A stretch of 64,000 nt of DNA from Microtetraspora sp. NBRC 16547 (GCF_030268965.1 NZ_BSSE01000016.1:62001-126000), one strand, 5' to 3'; shown: positions 21,490 to 31,117, numbered from the stretch's first letter. Notes: a model not told the origin generated them from the sequence alone. A program made the numbers and translations.

Positions 21490-23553
21490 TCAGATCAGGA
21501 CGTGCGGCTCGGGGTTGCCGGCGAAGCAGAACTGGGCGTTGCGGGTGAGCTTGTGGTCCGCGGCCTGCCAGGTGTGGGCGGTGGCGTCGGACCCGCGCAT
21601 GTAGACGAAGTTGAAGCGGTCCGCGGAGTAGATCCGGACGCCCTCCTCCTTGCAGCGTCGGACGAGCCGGGTGTCCTCGCCGGCGTTGACCGGCTCGAAC
21701 GGCATCGACCGCAGCAGATCCGCCTTGGCGACGATCGTGGCGCCCTGGATCAGGTGGGCGTACCGGTTCTCCAGGCCGGGCAGGCGAAACACGGTGATGT
21801 CCTGGCTGGGGAAGTACGTGTAGTGCGCGCCCTTGCCCACCATCTCCGCGTCGGCGTAGTCGAACGCCCGCAGCAGGTCGGACAGGTAGTGCTCGCCGTA
21901 GATGTTGTCGTCGTCCATCTTGGCGATCAGCTCGCCGTCCGCGTGCGCGATGCCGTGGTTGAGCACCTCGCCGAGCGTCCACGACGGGTCGGCGGTCAGC
22001 ACCTTGACGCCGGGGATCCCGGCCGCGAGGGCCTTGTCGCGGACCACGCCCGGGTCCTCGGAGAGCCCGTGCAGGACGAGGATCAGCTCGATGTCGCGGT
22101 GCCGCTGCCTGGCGACCTGCGCGATCGCGTGTTCCAGCTGGCCGGACCGGTTGGTCGGCAGCACCACCGACACCGAACGCGACCGTGAGGCCACCGGCCG
22201 TCCGAGGTCGGTGAGGATCTGGTCGACGCGGTGCGAGAAGAGGTGCTTGTCGAACACCTCGCGCATGGCCAGGTGCGCCTGGCGGGCCCGCAGCTCGGGG
22301 CTGTTGATGAAGTACAGCGCCCGGTTGTACGCCTCCTCCTGGGAGTGGGCGATCGGGATCAGCGGCCCGAAGGTCTCCTCGATGGCCCGCGACCAGGCCG
22401 AGAGCACGGTGGTCGAGCAGGCCGACAGCTCGAAGACGCGCCGCGCGCACATCGTCGGTGAGTCGATCACCGAGTTCACGTTCAGGAAGACCTTGTACAT
22501 CTTGTACGCGGCCAGCATCTGCTCGTACGGCAGCTCGCCCACGATGTGCGGGCGGTACTCCTCGGGCCAGGCGTACTTGTCGTCGACCGTGCCGTTGCGG
22601 GCGAAGATGTGCAGGCCCAGTTCGCGTACGGGGGCGAGCAGCGTCTCCATCTGCTCGCGCCGCTCCGGGTGCTTGTCCCGGAAGTACATGCCGCCGAAGA
22701 CGATGTCGTGCGGCCGGCCCTGCTTGGTCTGGATGGGGTTGTGGATCCGGGGCTGGGCGGCGAACTGCAGCACGCCTACCCGGTCATGCCCGAGAATTTC
22801 CCGATATTTCGGGATCATGTCGCCGTCGCACGTGTACACGTAGTCGAACAGCTTGGCCGTGTCGATGAAGAAGTCGAAGTTCGGCGGGTCCTCCTTGTTC
22901 CAGAAGACCGTGGGAATGCCCTCCGACCTGCACCACGCGATGAGGTCGCGCAGCTCCTGCTTGGGGGCGTTCGTCCCGGTCATCTGGTAGCGCCAGCGCC
23001 CCTGGTTGCCGTGCCAGGCCGACTCGCAGAACAGCACGTCGGGGCGCTTCTCGGCGAAGATCTCCGGCCAGTCCGCGAGCCCGAACTCGATCTGGTCCCA
23101 CTCGTACTTGAACGCGAGCCGGGAGAAGTCGTCCAGGATGACGGCCACCTTGAGATCGGGGCGCACCACGGGACCGTCCGGCCACTGCAACGTGGGGATC
23201 TTGACCTCGGGGCCCCTGGCCTCGGCCTGCTCGGCGGCGTCGACCACCGACATCGGGGCCTTCGGGCTCTTCTTTCCCTTGATCGCCTTGCTCAGGTCGC
23301 GCGGCAGCTTGACGAACTTGGCGGGCTTGGTGGCACCGGTGAGCGCCTGGGCGACGCGGAACGGCCGCTGCGTCTGGGTGGCCTTGAGCTTCCAGATGGC
23401 GTAGTCGGCCCGCGCCTCCTGGGTGGCCAGCTTCTTCTCCAGCTCGCGGATCCGCTGTTCGTAGCGCTCGACGACCTTGCGCTCCTCCGGCAGCCAGTTC
23501 ACCGGCCCGAGGCGCTGGAATTTCGGCTCATCTGAAGGGTTCTGGTCAGACAT
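21490..23553 (-). CDS. Two-domain glycosyltransferase (CgeB-like plus GT2)
   Basis: 687 residues; ATG at 23553. After a coiled coil at about 22-50 (RKVVERYEQRIRELEKKLAT) there is a Rossmann-type domain to about 440, like CgeB/DUF3880 spore-coat glycosyltransferases (DVLFCESAWHGNQGRW, WNKEDPPNFDFFIDTAKLFD, VFLNVNSVIDSPTMCARRVF, ELSACSTTVLS). A GT-A family 2 domain follows (SVSVVLPTNRSGQLEHAIAQ, AKMDDDNIYGEHYLSDLLRA with the metal-binding Asp cluster near 546). The fusion of both folds suggests two successive sugar transfers. It is downstream of the WecB-like epimerase gene on the same strand, consistent with surface polymer synthesis. Confidence 0.85.
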   Translation of the reverse strand: MSDQNPSDEPKFQRLGPVNWLPEERKVVERYEQRIRELEKKLATQEARADYAIWKLKATQTQRPFRVAQALTGATKPAKFVKLPRDLSKAIKGKKSPKAPMSVVDAAEQAEARGPEVKIPTLQWPDGPVVRPDLKVAVILDDFSRLAFKYEWDQIEFGLADWPEIFAEKRPDVLFCESAWHGNQGRWRYQMTGTNAPKQELRDLIAWCRSEGIPTVFWNKEDPPNFDFFIDTAKLFDYVYTCDGDMIPKYREILGHDRVGVLQFAAQPRIHNPIQTKQGRPHDIVFGGMYFRDKHPERREQMETLLAPVRELGLHIFARNGTVDDKYAWPEEYRPHIVGELPYEQMLAAYKMYKVFLNVNSVIDSPTMCARRVFELSACSTTVLSAWSRAIEETFGPLIPIAHSQEEAYNRALYFINSPELRARQAHLAMREVFDKHLFSHRVDQILTDLGRPVASRSRSVSVVLPTNRSGQLEHAIAQVARQRHRDIELILVLHGLSEDPGVVRDKALAAGIPGVKVLTADPSWTLGEVLNHGIAHADGELIAKMDDDNIYGEHYLSDLLRAFDYADAEMVGKGAHYTYFPSQDITVFRLPGLENRYAHLIQGATIVAKADLLRSMPFEPVNAGEDTRLVRRCKEEGVRIYSADRFNFVYMRGSDATAHTWQAADHKLTRNAQFCFAGNPEPHVLI

Positions 23554-23603
23554 ATCGCCCCCATCGCGTCCAGGAATGTGCCATCGTACGGCTTTCGCCG
23601 GGT

Positions 23604-24737
23604 CTATGACTGGCGGTTGCGGCCCTGCGCGGCGGGGGAGAGGTTGTCCCCGCGCAGCCAGGCGGCGATGACCCGGGCGATCCTGGGCCCCGCCGCGCCG
23701 TCCCAGAGCGGGGGAAGCTCGCCGCTGGGCGTGGCCGAGCCGTCCGCGAGGGCCTTCTCCGCGGCGGCGGGCAGCCCGGCCGGCGTGACCAGGCGGTTCG
23801 TGCCGTGCGTGACGGTGATCGGCCGCTCGGTGTTGGGCCGCACGGTCAGGCAGGGGACCCCCAGCATGGTGGTCTCCTCCTGTACGCCGCCCGAGTCGGT
23901 GACGACCAGCGCGGCACCCCGGACCAGGGAGAGGAAGTCCACATATCCCAGCGGATCGATGATCTTCAGGTTCTCGCGGTCCATCAGGCCGGCGTCGGCC
24001 AGCCGCTGCCGGCCGCGCGGGTGCAGCGGAACGACAACCGGGACCCGCTCGGCGACCGCGAGGACCGCCTCGACCAGCTCGCGGGCCGACTCCGGGTCGT
24101 CCACGTTCGCCGGCCGGTGCAGCGTCGCGACCGCGTACCTGCCGGACACGCCGAGGCGCTCCTGCACGGGCGCGGGGTCGAGCTTCGGCAGCGCGGAGAA
24201 GAGGCTGTCGATCATCGGGTTGCCGACGAGGTGCACCCGCTCCGGGTCGGCGCCCTCGCGGGCGAGGTACGACAGAGCCTCCGGCGAGGTGGCGAACAGG
24301 ATGTCCGACAGCGCGTCGGTGACGACCCGGTTCACCTCTTCGGGCATCTCCCGGTCGAAGGAGCGCAGGCCCGCCTCCACGTGCGCGGTCGGGATGTGCA
24401 GCTTGGCGCAGACGAGGATCGCGGCCAGCGTGGAGTTCACGTCGCCGTACACGACCACGAGCGAGGGCCGGTGCTCCAGCACCACGTCCTCCAGGCCGAC
24501 CAGCAGCGCCGCCGTCTGCTTCGCGTGCGACCCGGAGCCGACGCCCAGGTTGGCGACCGGCTCGGGCAGGCCGAGGTCGGCGAAGAACACGTCCGACATC
24601 AGCGCGTCGTAGTGCTGGCCGGTGTGGATGATGCCCTGCCGTACGCCGATCTCGTCCAGCGCCCGCACGACCGGGGCCGCCTTGACGAAGTTGGGCCGGG
24701 CGCCCAGCACGTGCAGGACGAGGGGGTTCTCCCTCAT
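23604..24737 (-). CDS. wecB: UDP-N-acetylglucosamine 2-epimerase (non-hydrolysing)
   Basis: 377 residues; interconverts UDP-GlcNAc and UDP-ManNAc. Landmarks: VLGARPNFVKAAPVVRALDE, IIHTGQHYDALMSDVFF, TAHVEAGLRSFDREMPEEVN, HRPANVDDPE, and VTDSGGVQEETTMLGVPCLT. Product UDP-ManNAc is the substrate of the dehydrogenase gene at 26561. It reads away from the GT4 gene at 24795, so the 57-bp gap holds divergent promoters. Length and motifs match bacterial WecB. Confidence 0.95.
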   Translation of the reverse strand: MRENPLVLHVLGARPNFVKAAPVVRALDEIGVRQGIIHTGQHYDALMSDVFFADLGLPEPVANLGVGSGSHAKQTAALLVGLEDVVLEHRPSLVVVYGDVNSTLAAILVCAKLHIPTAHVEAGLRSFDREMPEEVNRVVTDALSDILFATSPEALSYLAREGADPERVHLVGNPMIDSLFSALPKLDPAPVQERLGVSGRYAVATLHRPANVDDPESARELVEAVLAVAERVPVVVPLHPRGRQRLADAGLMDRENLKIIDPLGYVDFLSLVRGAALVVTDSGGVQEETTMLGVPCLTVRPNTERPITVTHGTNRLVTPAGLPAAAEKALADGSATPSGELPPLWDGAAGPRIARVIAAWLRGDNLSPAAQGRNRQS

Positions 24738-24794
24738 TGACCTTGCCTTTCATGGTGGGACTGGGGCAAACGTTGCCTATGGTACGGTCACGCC

Positions 24795-26453
24795 GTGGTA
24801 TCCGAGGCCAAGAAACCGTCCGTATCAGCCAAGTCGGCGAGGGCCGGGATGGGCGGTCTGCTCCGCGGTTTCGTGAAGAACCCGGTGGTCGTCTCCCGCA
24901 TCGTGGTGAGCAAGGTGAAGTCCGATCCCGTGCGGGTCGCGCAGGCCGCCGCCGAGGCGATGCCCAGCGGGATGCGCCCGCTCATCGGCAAGGTCGCCTG
25001 GCCCGCCGCCCGGTACGCCAGGGTGACCGTGCGCAAGATCGTCCGGAGGATGGCCGACGGCCCGCTGGAGGCGGCGAAGGTCCACTTCGAGGCCGGTCGC
25101 ATGACCCAGGCGATCAAGACGCTGCAGCCGCACACCCGGTGGCCGTTCATCCGTCGCAGGATCGCCTACTACGAGGGCGAGATGGCCGCCATCGGCCCCG
25201 CCCCGATCCCGCCGAAGCCCAAGGTGATCATGGGCTCCCGCGAGGAGGGCCGGGTCCTCCACCTCGTCACCAACGCCCTGCCGTACACGCAGGCGGGGTA
25301 CACCGTGCGGACGCACCGCATCGTCACCGCGCAGCGCAAGGCCGGGCTCGACCCGCACGTCGTGACGAGCTGGGGCTGGCCGATGCTCCAGGGCCACACC
25401 GACGCCACGCCGTACGAGGAGATCGACGAGATCCCCTACCACCGGCTGCTGCCCAACGGGGGCGACCTGCCGTTCGAGAGCCGTGGGCGGATGATCCGCG
25501 GCGCGGCCCAGGTGACCGAGCTGGTCAGGAGGCTGCGCCCGCAGGTGCTGCACGCCGCGACCGACCACCGCAACGGCTCCGTGGCGCTCGCAGTACGGGA
25601 GCGGACGAGCACGCCGTTCGTCTACGAGGTCCGCGGCTTCCTTGAGGAGACCTGGGCGTCTCGGGACCCCAAGCGGGTCGGCAGCGAGCGGCACATCATG
25701 CAGCGCGACCGCGAGGCGCACATCATGCGCGAGGCGGACGCCGTCGTGACGCTGGCCGAGACCATGGCGGCCGAGATCGTCGAGCGCGGCGTGCCCCGCG
25801 AGCGGATCCACCTCGCCCCGAACGCCGTGGACGACGCGCTGCTGACCGCCGACTACGACGGCGCGGCCTTCCGCCGCCAGTACGGCATCGGCGACCGCGA
25901 GGTCGTCATCGGCTCGGTGTCGAGCATCGTGGCCTACGAGGGCTTCGCCACCCTGCTGAACGCCGCGGCGCTGCTCAGGGACGCCGGCTCGCCGGTCAAG
26001 GTGCTGCTCGTCGGCGACGGCGTGGAACGACCGAACCTGCTCCAGCAGGTCGAGCGGCTCCGCCTCGGCGACATCGCGATCCTGCCCGGCCGGGTGGGCC
26101 CCGACGAGGCGCTCCAGGCGCAGGCGGCGATCGACATCTTCGCCTGCCCGCGCGAGGACCTGCGAGTTTGCCGACTTGTTACGCCATTGAAACCCGTCGA
26201 GGCGATGGCGCTCGGCAAGCCGGTCGTTCTCAGCGATCTGCCCGCGCTTTCCGAACTCGTCGGCAGTGAGGGGGCCGGGATGCTGGTGCCGGCCGGAGAC
26301 CCCGCCGCGCTCGCCGACGCGGTGGCCGCGCTGCGCGACGACCCCGAGCGCCGCCGCCAGATGGGAGAGGCAGGGAAAGCCGAGGTAGCGGCGAAACGTA
26401 CATGGAGTAGCCTCGCGCGGACATACCGCGCGATCTACCAATCTTTGACCTGA
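24795..26453 (+). CDS. Glycosyltransferase family 4 with long N-terminal extension
   Basis: 552 residues. The first 150 are basic and helical (VKNPVVVSRIVVSKVKSDPV, AARYARVTVRKIVRRMA, YYEGEMAAIGPAPI) without known domain, perhaps for membrane or protein contact. The rest is a GT-B enzyme: VLHLVTNALPYTQAGYTVRT, RTSTPFVYEVRGFLEETWAS, ERIHLAPNAVDDALLTADYD, VLLVGDGVERPNLLQQVERL, and KPVEAMALGKPVVLSDLPAL with the EX7E-type donor site. GTG at 24795; ATG at 24849 has a better ribosome site (GAGGG) and would shorten the extension. It is codirectional with wecC and a second GT4. Confidence 0.88.
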   Translation: MVSEAKKPSVSAKSARAGMGGLLRGFVKNPVVVSRIVVSKVKSDPVRVAQAAAEAMPSGMRPLIGKVAWPAARYARVTVRKIVRRMADGPLEAAKVHFEAGRMTQAIKTLQPHTRWPFIRRRIAYYEGEMAAIGPAPIPPKPKVIMGSREEGRVLHLVTNALPYTQAGYTVRTHRIVTAQRKAGLDPHVVTSWGWPMLQGHTDATPYEEIDEIPYHRLLPNGGDLPFESRGRMIRGAAQVTELVRRLRPQVLHAATDHRNGSVALAVRERTSTPFVYEVRGFLEETWASRDPKRVGSERHIMQRDREAHIMREADAVVTLAETMAAEIVERGVPRERIHLAPNAVDDALLTADYDGAAFRRQYGIGDREVVIGSVSSIVAYEGFATLLNAAALLRDAGSPVKVLLVGDGVERPNLLQQVERLRLGDIAILPGRVGPDEALQAQAAIDIFACPREDLRVCRLVTPLKPVEAMALGKPVVLSDLPALSELVGSEGAGMLVPAGDPAALADAVAALRDDPERRRQMGEAGKAEVAAKRTWSSLARTYRAIYQSLT

Positions 26454-26560
26454 TATTGGAAATGACTGGGAGTTCGTATCTACGGCATCAGGCACCGTTG
26501 GTGTCGACTTGAGATAGCCTTTCCCACCATGAAGTGTTGTTTCGGCCCCCAGGTCACGTC

Positions 26561-27832
26561 GTGAGCGAGCGAACCGGTTTCGATCTCACGGTCATCGGGC
26601 TGGGATACGTGGGTATGCCGCTGGCCAAAGAGGCCACGGCGGCGGGCCTGCGGGTGGCCGGTCTGGACGTCGACCCCCGCAAGGTCGAGGCGTTGAACGC
26701 CGGTCGTTCCTACATCGACGACCTGACCGACGCCGACCTCGACGCGATGCTGGCCGGTGGCTTCACCGCCACGCTGGACGCCTCGGTGCTGGCCGAGTCG
26801 CGCACGATCGTCATCTGCGTGCCTACGCCGCTGGACGAGGACCACCGCCCCGACCTGTCGGCCGTCGAAGGCGCGACGCGCACCGTCGCCGAGCACCTGC
26901 GGCCCGGCACGCTGGTCGTGCTGGAGTCCACCACCTGGCCCGGCACCACCGACGAGATCGCGCGGCCGATCCTGGAAAGCGCCGGGCTCGTCGCCGGCAC
27001 GGACTTCCACCTCGCCTTCTCGCCCGAGCGCATCGACCCCGGCAACACGAAGTACGGCCTGCGCAACACGCCCAAGGTGGTCGGCGGCTACACCGTCGCC
27101 TGCCGCGACCGGGCGGCCTCCTTCTACGGCCAGTTCGTGGAGCAGGTCGTCCCCGTCAGCGGCACCCGCGAGGCCGAGATGGCCAAGCTGCTGGAGAACA
27201 CCTACCGGCACGTCAACATCGCCCTCGTCAACGAGATGGCGATCTTCTGCGACGAGCTCGGGATCAACCTGTGGGAGGCCATCGAGGCCGCCTCCACCAA
27301 GCCCTTCGGCTTCCAGAAGTTCCTGCCCGGACCCGGCGTCGGCGGGCATTGCATCCCGGTCGACCCGTCCTACCTCTCGTACACCGTCCGCAAGCTCGGC
27401 TACCCGTTCCGCTTCGTGGAGCTGGCCCAGGAGATCAACGAGCGGATGCCGTCGTACGTCGTGGCCCGCGCGCAGCGGCTGCTGAACCGCGCGCGCAAGC
27501 CCGTGAACGGTTCGCGCGTGCTGCTGCTCGGCGTCACGTACAAGCCCGACATCGCCGACGAGCGTGAGACGCCCGCGATCCCGGTCGCCGAGGCGCTCCT
27601 GGAGCTCGGCGCCGAGCTCGTCTTCTGCGATCCGCACGTCAAGGAGTGGGCGGTCGAGGGCCGGCCGATCCCGCGGGCGGACGACCTGGCCGCGGCGGTG
27701 GCCGACGCCGACGTGACGCTGCTGCTGCAGCAGCATTCGGCGTTCGATCTCGGTGTGGTTGAGGAACGGGCCCAGCTCGTGCTCGACACTCGCGGTGTCC
27801 TGACCACGAGCGATCGCGTCGAGCGACTGTAG
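26561..27832 (+). CDS. wecC: UDP-N-acetyl-D-mannosamine dehydrogenase
   Basis: 423 residues of the UDP-glucose/GDP-mannose dehydrogenase family; NAD-dependent four-electron oxidation of UDP-ManNAc to UDP-ManNAcA. It has VIGLGYVGMPLAKEATAAGL (NAD site), STTWPGTTDE, AFSPERIDPGN, EMAKLLENTYRHVNIALVNE, and GPGVGGHCIPVDPSYL carrying the catalytic Cys. The last two motifs and the wecB gene nearby favour ManNAc over glucose as substrate. The start is uncertain: GTG at 26561 fits the family N-terminus, while an in-frame GTG exists at 26534. A GT4 gene follows within 13 bp. Confidence 0.92.
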   Translation: MSERTGFDLTVIGLGYVGMPLAKEATAAGLRVAGLDVDPRKVEALNAGRSYIDDLTDADLDAMLAGGFTATLDASVLAESRTIVICVPTPLDEDHRPDLSAVEGATRTVAEHLRPGTLVVLESTTWPGTTDEIARPILESAGLVAGTDFHLAFSPERIDPGNTKYGLRNTPKVVGGYTVACRDRAASFYGQFVEQVVPVSGTREAEMAKLLENTYRHVNIALVNEMAIFCDELGINLWEAIEAASTKPFGFQKFLPGPGVGGHCIPVDPSYLSYTVRKLGYPFRFVELAQEINERMPSYVVARAQRLLNRARKPVNGSRVLLLGVTYKPDIADERETPAIPVAEALLELGAELVFCDPHVKEWAVEGRPIPRADDLAAAVADADVTLLLQQHSAFDLGVVEERAQLVLDTRGVLTTSDRVERL

Positions 27833-27845
27833 GAAGGGTCCGCCC

Positions 27846-28934
27846 GTGCACGTGCTCGTCATGACGGTGGTGCATCACCCCGAGGACGCCCGGATCCTGC
27901 ACCGGCAGATTCGCGCACTCGTCGACGCCGGTCATGAGGTCACGTACGCCGCGCCGTACAACGCGCGCGGAGTGGTCCCACGATCCTGGGTCAACGGGGT
28001 GGACCTGCCGCGCGCCGCCGAGCGGCGCAGGTTCACGGCGGTACGGGCCGCCCGCAAGCTGTTCAAGAGCATGCGGGGCAAGATCGACCTCGCGCTGATC
28101 CACGACCCGGAGCTGCTGCTCGCCGTCGCCGGCGTGCGGAAGCGTCCCCCGGTGGTCTGGGACGTCCACGAGGACACGCCCGCCACGCTCTCCTTGAAGC
28201 CGTGGCTGCCCGCGTTCTTACGCCCGCCCACCCGGTTCCTCGCCCGGCTGCTCGAAGGCGCCGCGGAGCGCCGCCTGCGCCTGCTGCTGGCCGAGACCGC
28301 CTACGCGGGACGCTTCAAGCAGGCGCACCTGGTCGTGCCCAACGAGACCTGGGTCCCCGACACCGCCAGCCCCCCCGGCGACGACCGCGTCGTCTACCTC
28401 GGCTGGCTGTCCGAGGCGCGCGGCGTCCGCGAGGCCGTCGAAGCGGCTCGCCTGCTCCAGCCGTACCGGGTGGTCGTCGAGCTCATCGGATACGCCGACC
28501 CGCAGACCCGGCCGCTGCTGAACCAGGCCGTCGCCGAGGGCGTGCTCGAATGGCGTGACTTCATGCCGAACGACGAGGCGCTCAAGCGGCTCGACGGCGC
28601 GCTCGCCGGTCTCTCGCTCCTGCACGACGAGCCCAACTACCGGCACTCCATGCCGACGAAGATCGTGGAGTACATGGCGCACGGCATCCCCGTGATCACC
28701 ACGCCGTCCCCGCGCGCGGTCGAGCTCGTCGAGCGGTACCGCTCCGGGTTCGTCGTCCCCTGGCAGGACCCTCAGGCGGTCGCGAGTACGGTGCTCTTCC
28801 TCCGGGACAACGCCGAGGAACGGCGTGCCACCGGTGCCCGGGGCTACGCCGCCGCGCGGGCCAACCACCACTGGCCGAACTCCGCCCGCCGCTTCGTCAC
28901 CCAGCTCGAAGAGTGGGCCGGCGTCAGGCGCTAG
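27846..28934 (+). CDS. Glycosyltransferase family 4
   Basis: 362 residues, GT-B fold. GTG at 27846 follows GGAAGGG. HVLVMTVVHHPEDARILHRQ begins the acceptor domain, LIHDPELLLAVAGVRKRPPV and VVWDVHEDTPATLSLKPWLP follow, then the donor half with VVYLGWLSEARGVREAVEAA, and MPTKIVEYMAHGIPVITTPS with the conserved Glu. This resembles actinobacterial GT4 enzymes in exopolysaccharide or glycolipid clusters. Tight spacing behind wecC suggests a shared operon and use of ManNAcA or a sugar linked to it. Confidence 0.9.
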   Translation: MHVLVMTVVHHPEDARILHRQIRALVDAGHEVTYAAPYNARGVVPRSWVNGVDLPRAAERRRFTAVRAARKLFKSMRGKIDLALIHDPELLLAVAGVRKRPPVVWDVHEDTPATLSLKPWLPAFLRPPTRFLARLLEGAAERRLRLLLAETAYAGRFKQAHLVVPNETWVPDTASPPGDDRVVYLGWLSEARGVREAVEAARLLQPYRVVVELIGYADPQTRPLLNQAVAEGVLEWRDFMPNDEALKRLDGALAGLSLLHDEPNYRHSMPTKIVEYMAHGIPVITTPSPRAVELVERYRSGFVVPWQDPQAVASTVLFLRDNAEERRATGARGYAAARANHHWPNSARRFVTQLEEWAGVRR

Positions 28935-28973
28935 CCCCCGCCGCTGGGCGGAGTCGATTTATCTGGGCCTGAG

Positions 28974-30833
28974 ATGATGGGCGGTAATGTCCTGAAGGTG
29001 CGCTGGATCACTTTGCTCCTTGGCATGGCGATACTCACCGGTGTCGCCTCCGTGGTGATCGTCATGCGGCACGATCAGCCCGGCTCCTCCCCGATCGCCG
29101 GAGCCAGTGCCACCACGCCGGCTCCGTCGGGGCCGGGCACCCCCTCGGCCAGCGCGTTCACCGACCCCTGCGGAACGTTCGACACCACGACGCCCGCGCC
29201 GTACGCGGTGACGGGGTACTGGCTCGTCCCGACGGCGGACCGGTGCACCTGGCGGCGCCAGCTCCAGGAGATCCACAAGGTCGGCGGCGACACCGTCGTC
29301 CGGCTCGGCTTCGGCCTGTCCCCCCGCCGGGTGAACAGCCAGACCGGCCAGGTCCTGGAGAAGGACAGCGACAAGCCCGACGCACGGTACAGCGCCTGCA
29401 CGGAGAACGGACTCTCCTGCATGAAGGCCGCCCAGAAGGACCTCCAGGCGGCCAACCCCGGCAACCGGATCTCCTGGACGTACGTCTACCGGACGGACGA
29501 GCAGTTCGGCCCGCAGATCTTCCGCTGCCCGACGATGGAACGCAAGATCGTCGTCGGGTCGGCCGTGTTCTACCGGCTGATCGCCCCCGAGGACGGCTCG
29601 GACGACGCGACCTGCGACTTCTCGTCCAAGGGCCGCAACTACCACCTGATCCTGATCTCGGCGGGGGCCGAGGACAGCCTGACGGAGCTCCTCGATCTCG
29701 GCGACCGGTTCGCCATCAAGGTCTTCCCCGCGCTGCCGCTCGCGCCCCGTGACCCCGCCAACACCACCCGCGCCGACCCGCGGCACATCGGCACACTGAC
29801 CACCCTGACCCGGCGCATCCTGCAGGACTACGGCGCCCGCTTCGCCGACAGAGAGTCCCTCGGAGGCGTCTACCAGCCGTTCGAACTGCAGCTCCGCGAC
29901 TGGCCCGACCCGTCCAAGGTCCAGACGCTGCAGGTCTACGCCGAGCAGCACCGCATCGTCGAGCAGGAGCTCCCGGGCAAGCCCATCCTGGTCAGCCCCT
30001 ACATCGACGCCCGCCGCAAGGTGAAGTTCACCGCCACGCCGAAGCAGGTCGCCCAGGGGTTCAAGGCTTTGGCCAAGACCGGCGTGGAGATCATCGCGCC
30101 CCAGGACGGCCGCGGCACCGGCAAGGTCGGGCTGTTCTGGCCGCACTGGAAGAACAAGTCCGTGGACGATCGGTTGAAGATCGTGAACGGCGTGGGCGAC
30201 GCCACGTACGCCTCCGCGTACTACGGCGGCACCCGCGATTACTACCGGGAGATGGCGCAGGCGAGGGATGAACTCGCCTCCGAAGGCGTACAGGTCCAGC
30301 TCTGGGCCAACGTCGAGGCGTTCGAACCGTCCACGCCCACGGAGTCGAACACGCCCCAGTGCGGCACGCAGGCCACCCGCAGCCGCACCGACAAGCCCCG
30401 CCTGGACACCCAGGTGACGCTGGCCGGCCCGTACGTCTCGAAGGTCATCTCCTATATGTGGAGTGACTTCTTCACCTGTGGCTCTCCGTCGCTGTCCGGA
30501 GAGATCGCCAAGGACTGGGACCGCCCGATCGCCGTCCAGGCGGTCAAGCAGGCCCGGGACATCCAGGAGGGCCTGGAGATCCGCGGCTACCACCTCAACT
30601 CGGCCAAGGTCACGCTGAGCTGGACCGGCCTGGACACCCCCCGCGTCGTCGACTCGGCGACGGTCGGCTGGCACGACACCACCCCGATCGAGAACCTGCC
30701 GTACGGCGTCGAGAGGACCTGGATCCCGGTCGACTGGGCGACAGTGCCCTCGGACGTGTGGGTCCGCGTCGAGGTGAGCTCCCTCGACGGCCGCAAGGCC
30801 GCGGAGCCGGTGTACTACAAGAACACCGGCTGA
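28974..30833 (+). CDS. Membrane-anchored exoprotein with DUF4434 (TIM-barrel glycosidase-like) domain
   Basis: 619 residues. An N-terminal membrane anchor (WITLLLGMAILTGVASVVIV) is followed by a Ser/Thr/Pro/Ala linker and an exodomain. Segments GGDTVVRLGFGLSPR, GGVYQPFELQLRDWPDPSKV, GKPILVSPYIDARRK and GVEIIAPQDGRGTGKVGLFW form the alternating strand/acidic pattern of DUF4434 proteins, which fold like glycoside hydrolases. LWANVEAFEPS holds a Glu near a predicted active-site strand. The C-terminal 100 residues look like a beta-sandwich. Its place at the end of a polysaccharide cluster suggests processing or binding of that polymer; activity is unproven. Confidence 0.72.
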   Translation: MMGGNVLKVRWITLLLGMAILTGVASVVIVMRHDQPGSSPIAGASATTPAPSGPGTPSASAFTDPCGTFDTTTPAPYAVTGYWLVPTADRCTWRRQLQEIHKVGGDTVVRLGFGLSPRRVNSQTGQVLEKDSDKPDARYSACTENGLSCMKAAQKDLQAANPGNRISWTYVYRTDEQFGPQIFRCPTMERKIVVGSAVFYRLIAPEDGSDDATCDFSSKGRNYHLILISAGAEDSLTELLDLGDRFAIKVFPALPLAPRDPANTTRADPRHIGTLTTLTRRILQDYGARFADRESLGGVYQPFELQLRDWPDPSKVQTLQVYAEQHRIVEQELPGKPILVSPYIDARRKVKFTATPKQVAQGFKALAKTGVEIIAPQDGRGTGKVGLFWPHWKNKSVDDRLKIVNGVGDATYASAYYGGTRDYYREMAQARDELASEGVQVQLWANVEAFEPSTPTESNTPQCGTQATRSRTDKPRLDTQVTLAGPYVSKVISYMWSDFFTCGSPSLSGEIAKDWDRPIAVQAVKQARDIQEGLEIRGYHLNSAKVTLSWTGLDTPRVVDSATVGWHDTTPIENLPYGVERTWIPVDWATVPSDVWVRVEVSSLDGRKAAEPVYYKNTG

Positions 30834-30859
30834 CCTGTGGGCACGGCCCGTGGTTGTGG

Positions 30860-30920
30860 GGGCCGGTTCGCTGCGCCACTCTCGCATGCTGATCTGCTGT
30901 GAGGGCCGGTTCGCTGCGCC
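30860..30920. repeat. 18-bp direct repeat in intergenic region
   Basis: GGGCCGGTTCGCTGCGCC occurs at 30860-30877 and 30903-30920. The following 90 bp (30921-31010) are rich in related CGCTGCG/CGCTCC words, in style like the 97-bp repeats near 45.6 kb. No gene is evident in 30834-31117. Confidence 0.8.
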
Positions 30921-31117
30921 GTCCGGAAGCTCCGGTCCTCGCGAAGCCCGCTTCGCTGGGCCTTCGCTGCGGTCCTCGCTCCCGCCCGCTCCGCTCTCTC
31001 GCCTGTCGTGAGGGCGGTCGCGTCTGATCCTGCCGAAGCCTCTCTTGGGGGCGAGGGGCGTCTCAGTGATCGAATCGAGGGATACCGAGGTGGACGCCTT
31101 CAGGTAGCGTTCTGTGC

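Noticed and set aside
21490-24753. A very long minus-strand frame joining the epimerase region to the glycosyltransferase
   Set aside because: Upstream of 23553 it reads the epimerase gene in a wrong frame (Arg/Pro/Gly-rich). The glycosyltransferase starts at 23553 and wecB has its own frame.
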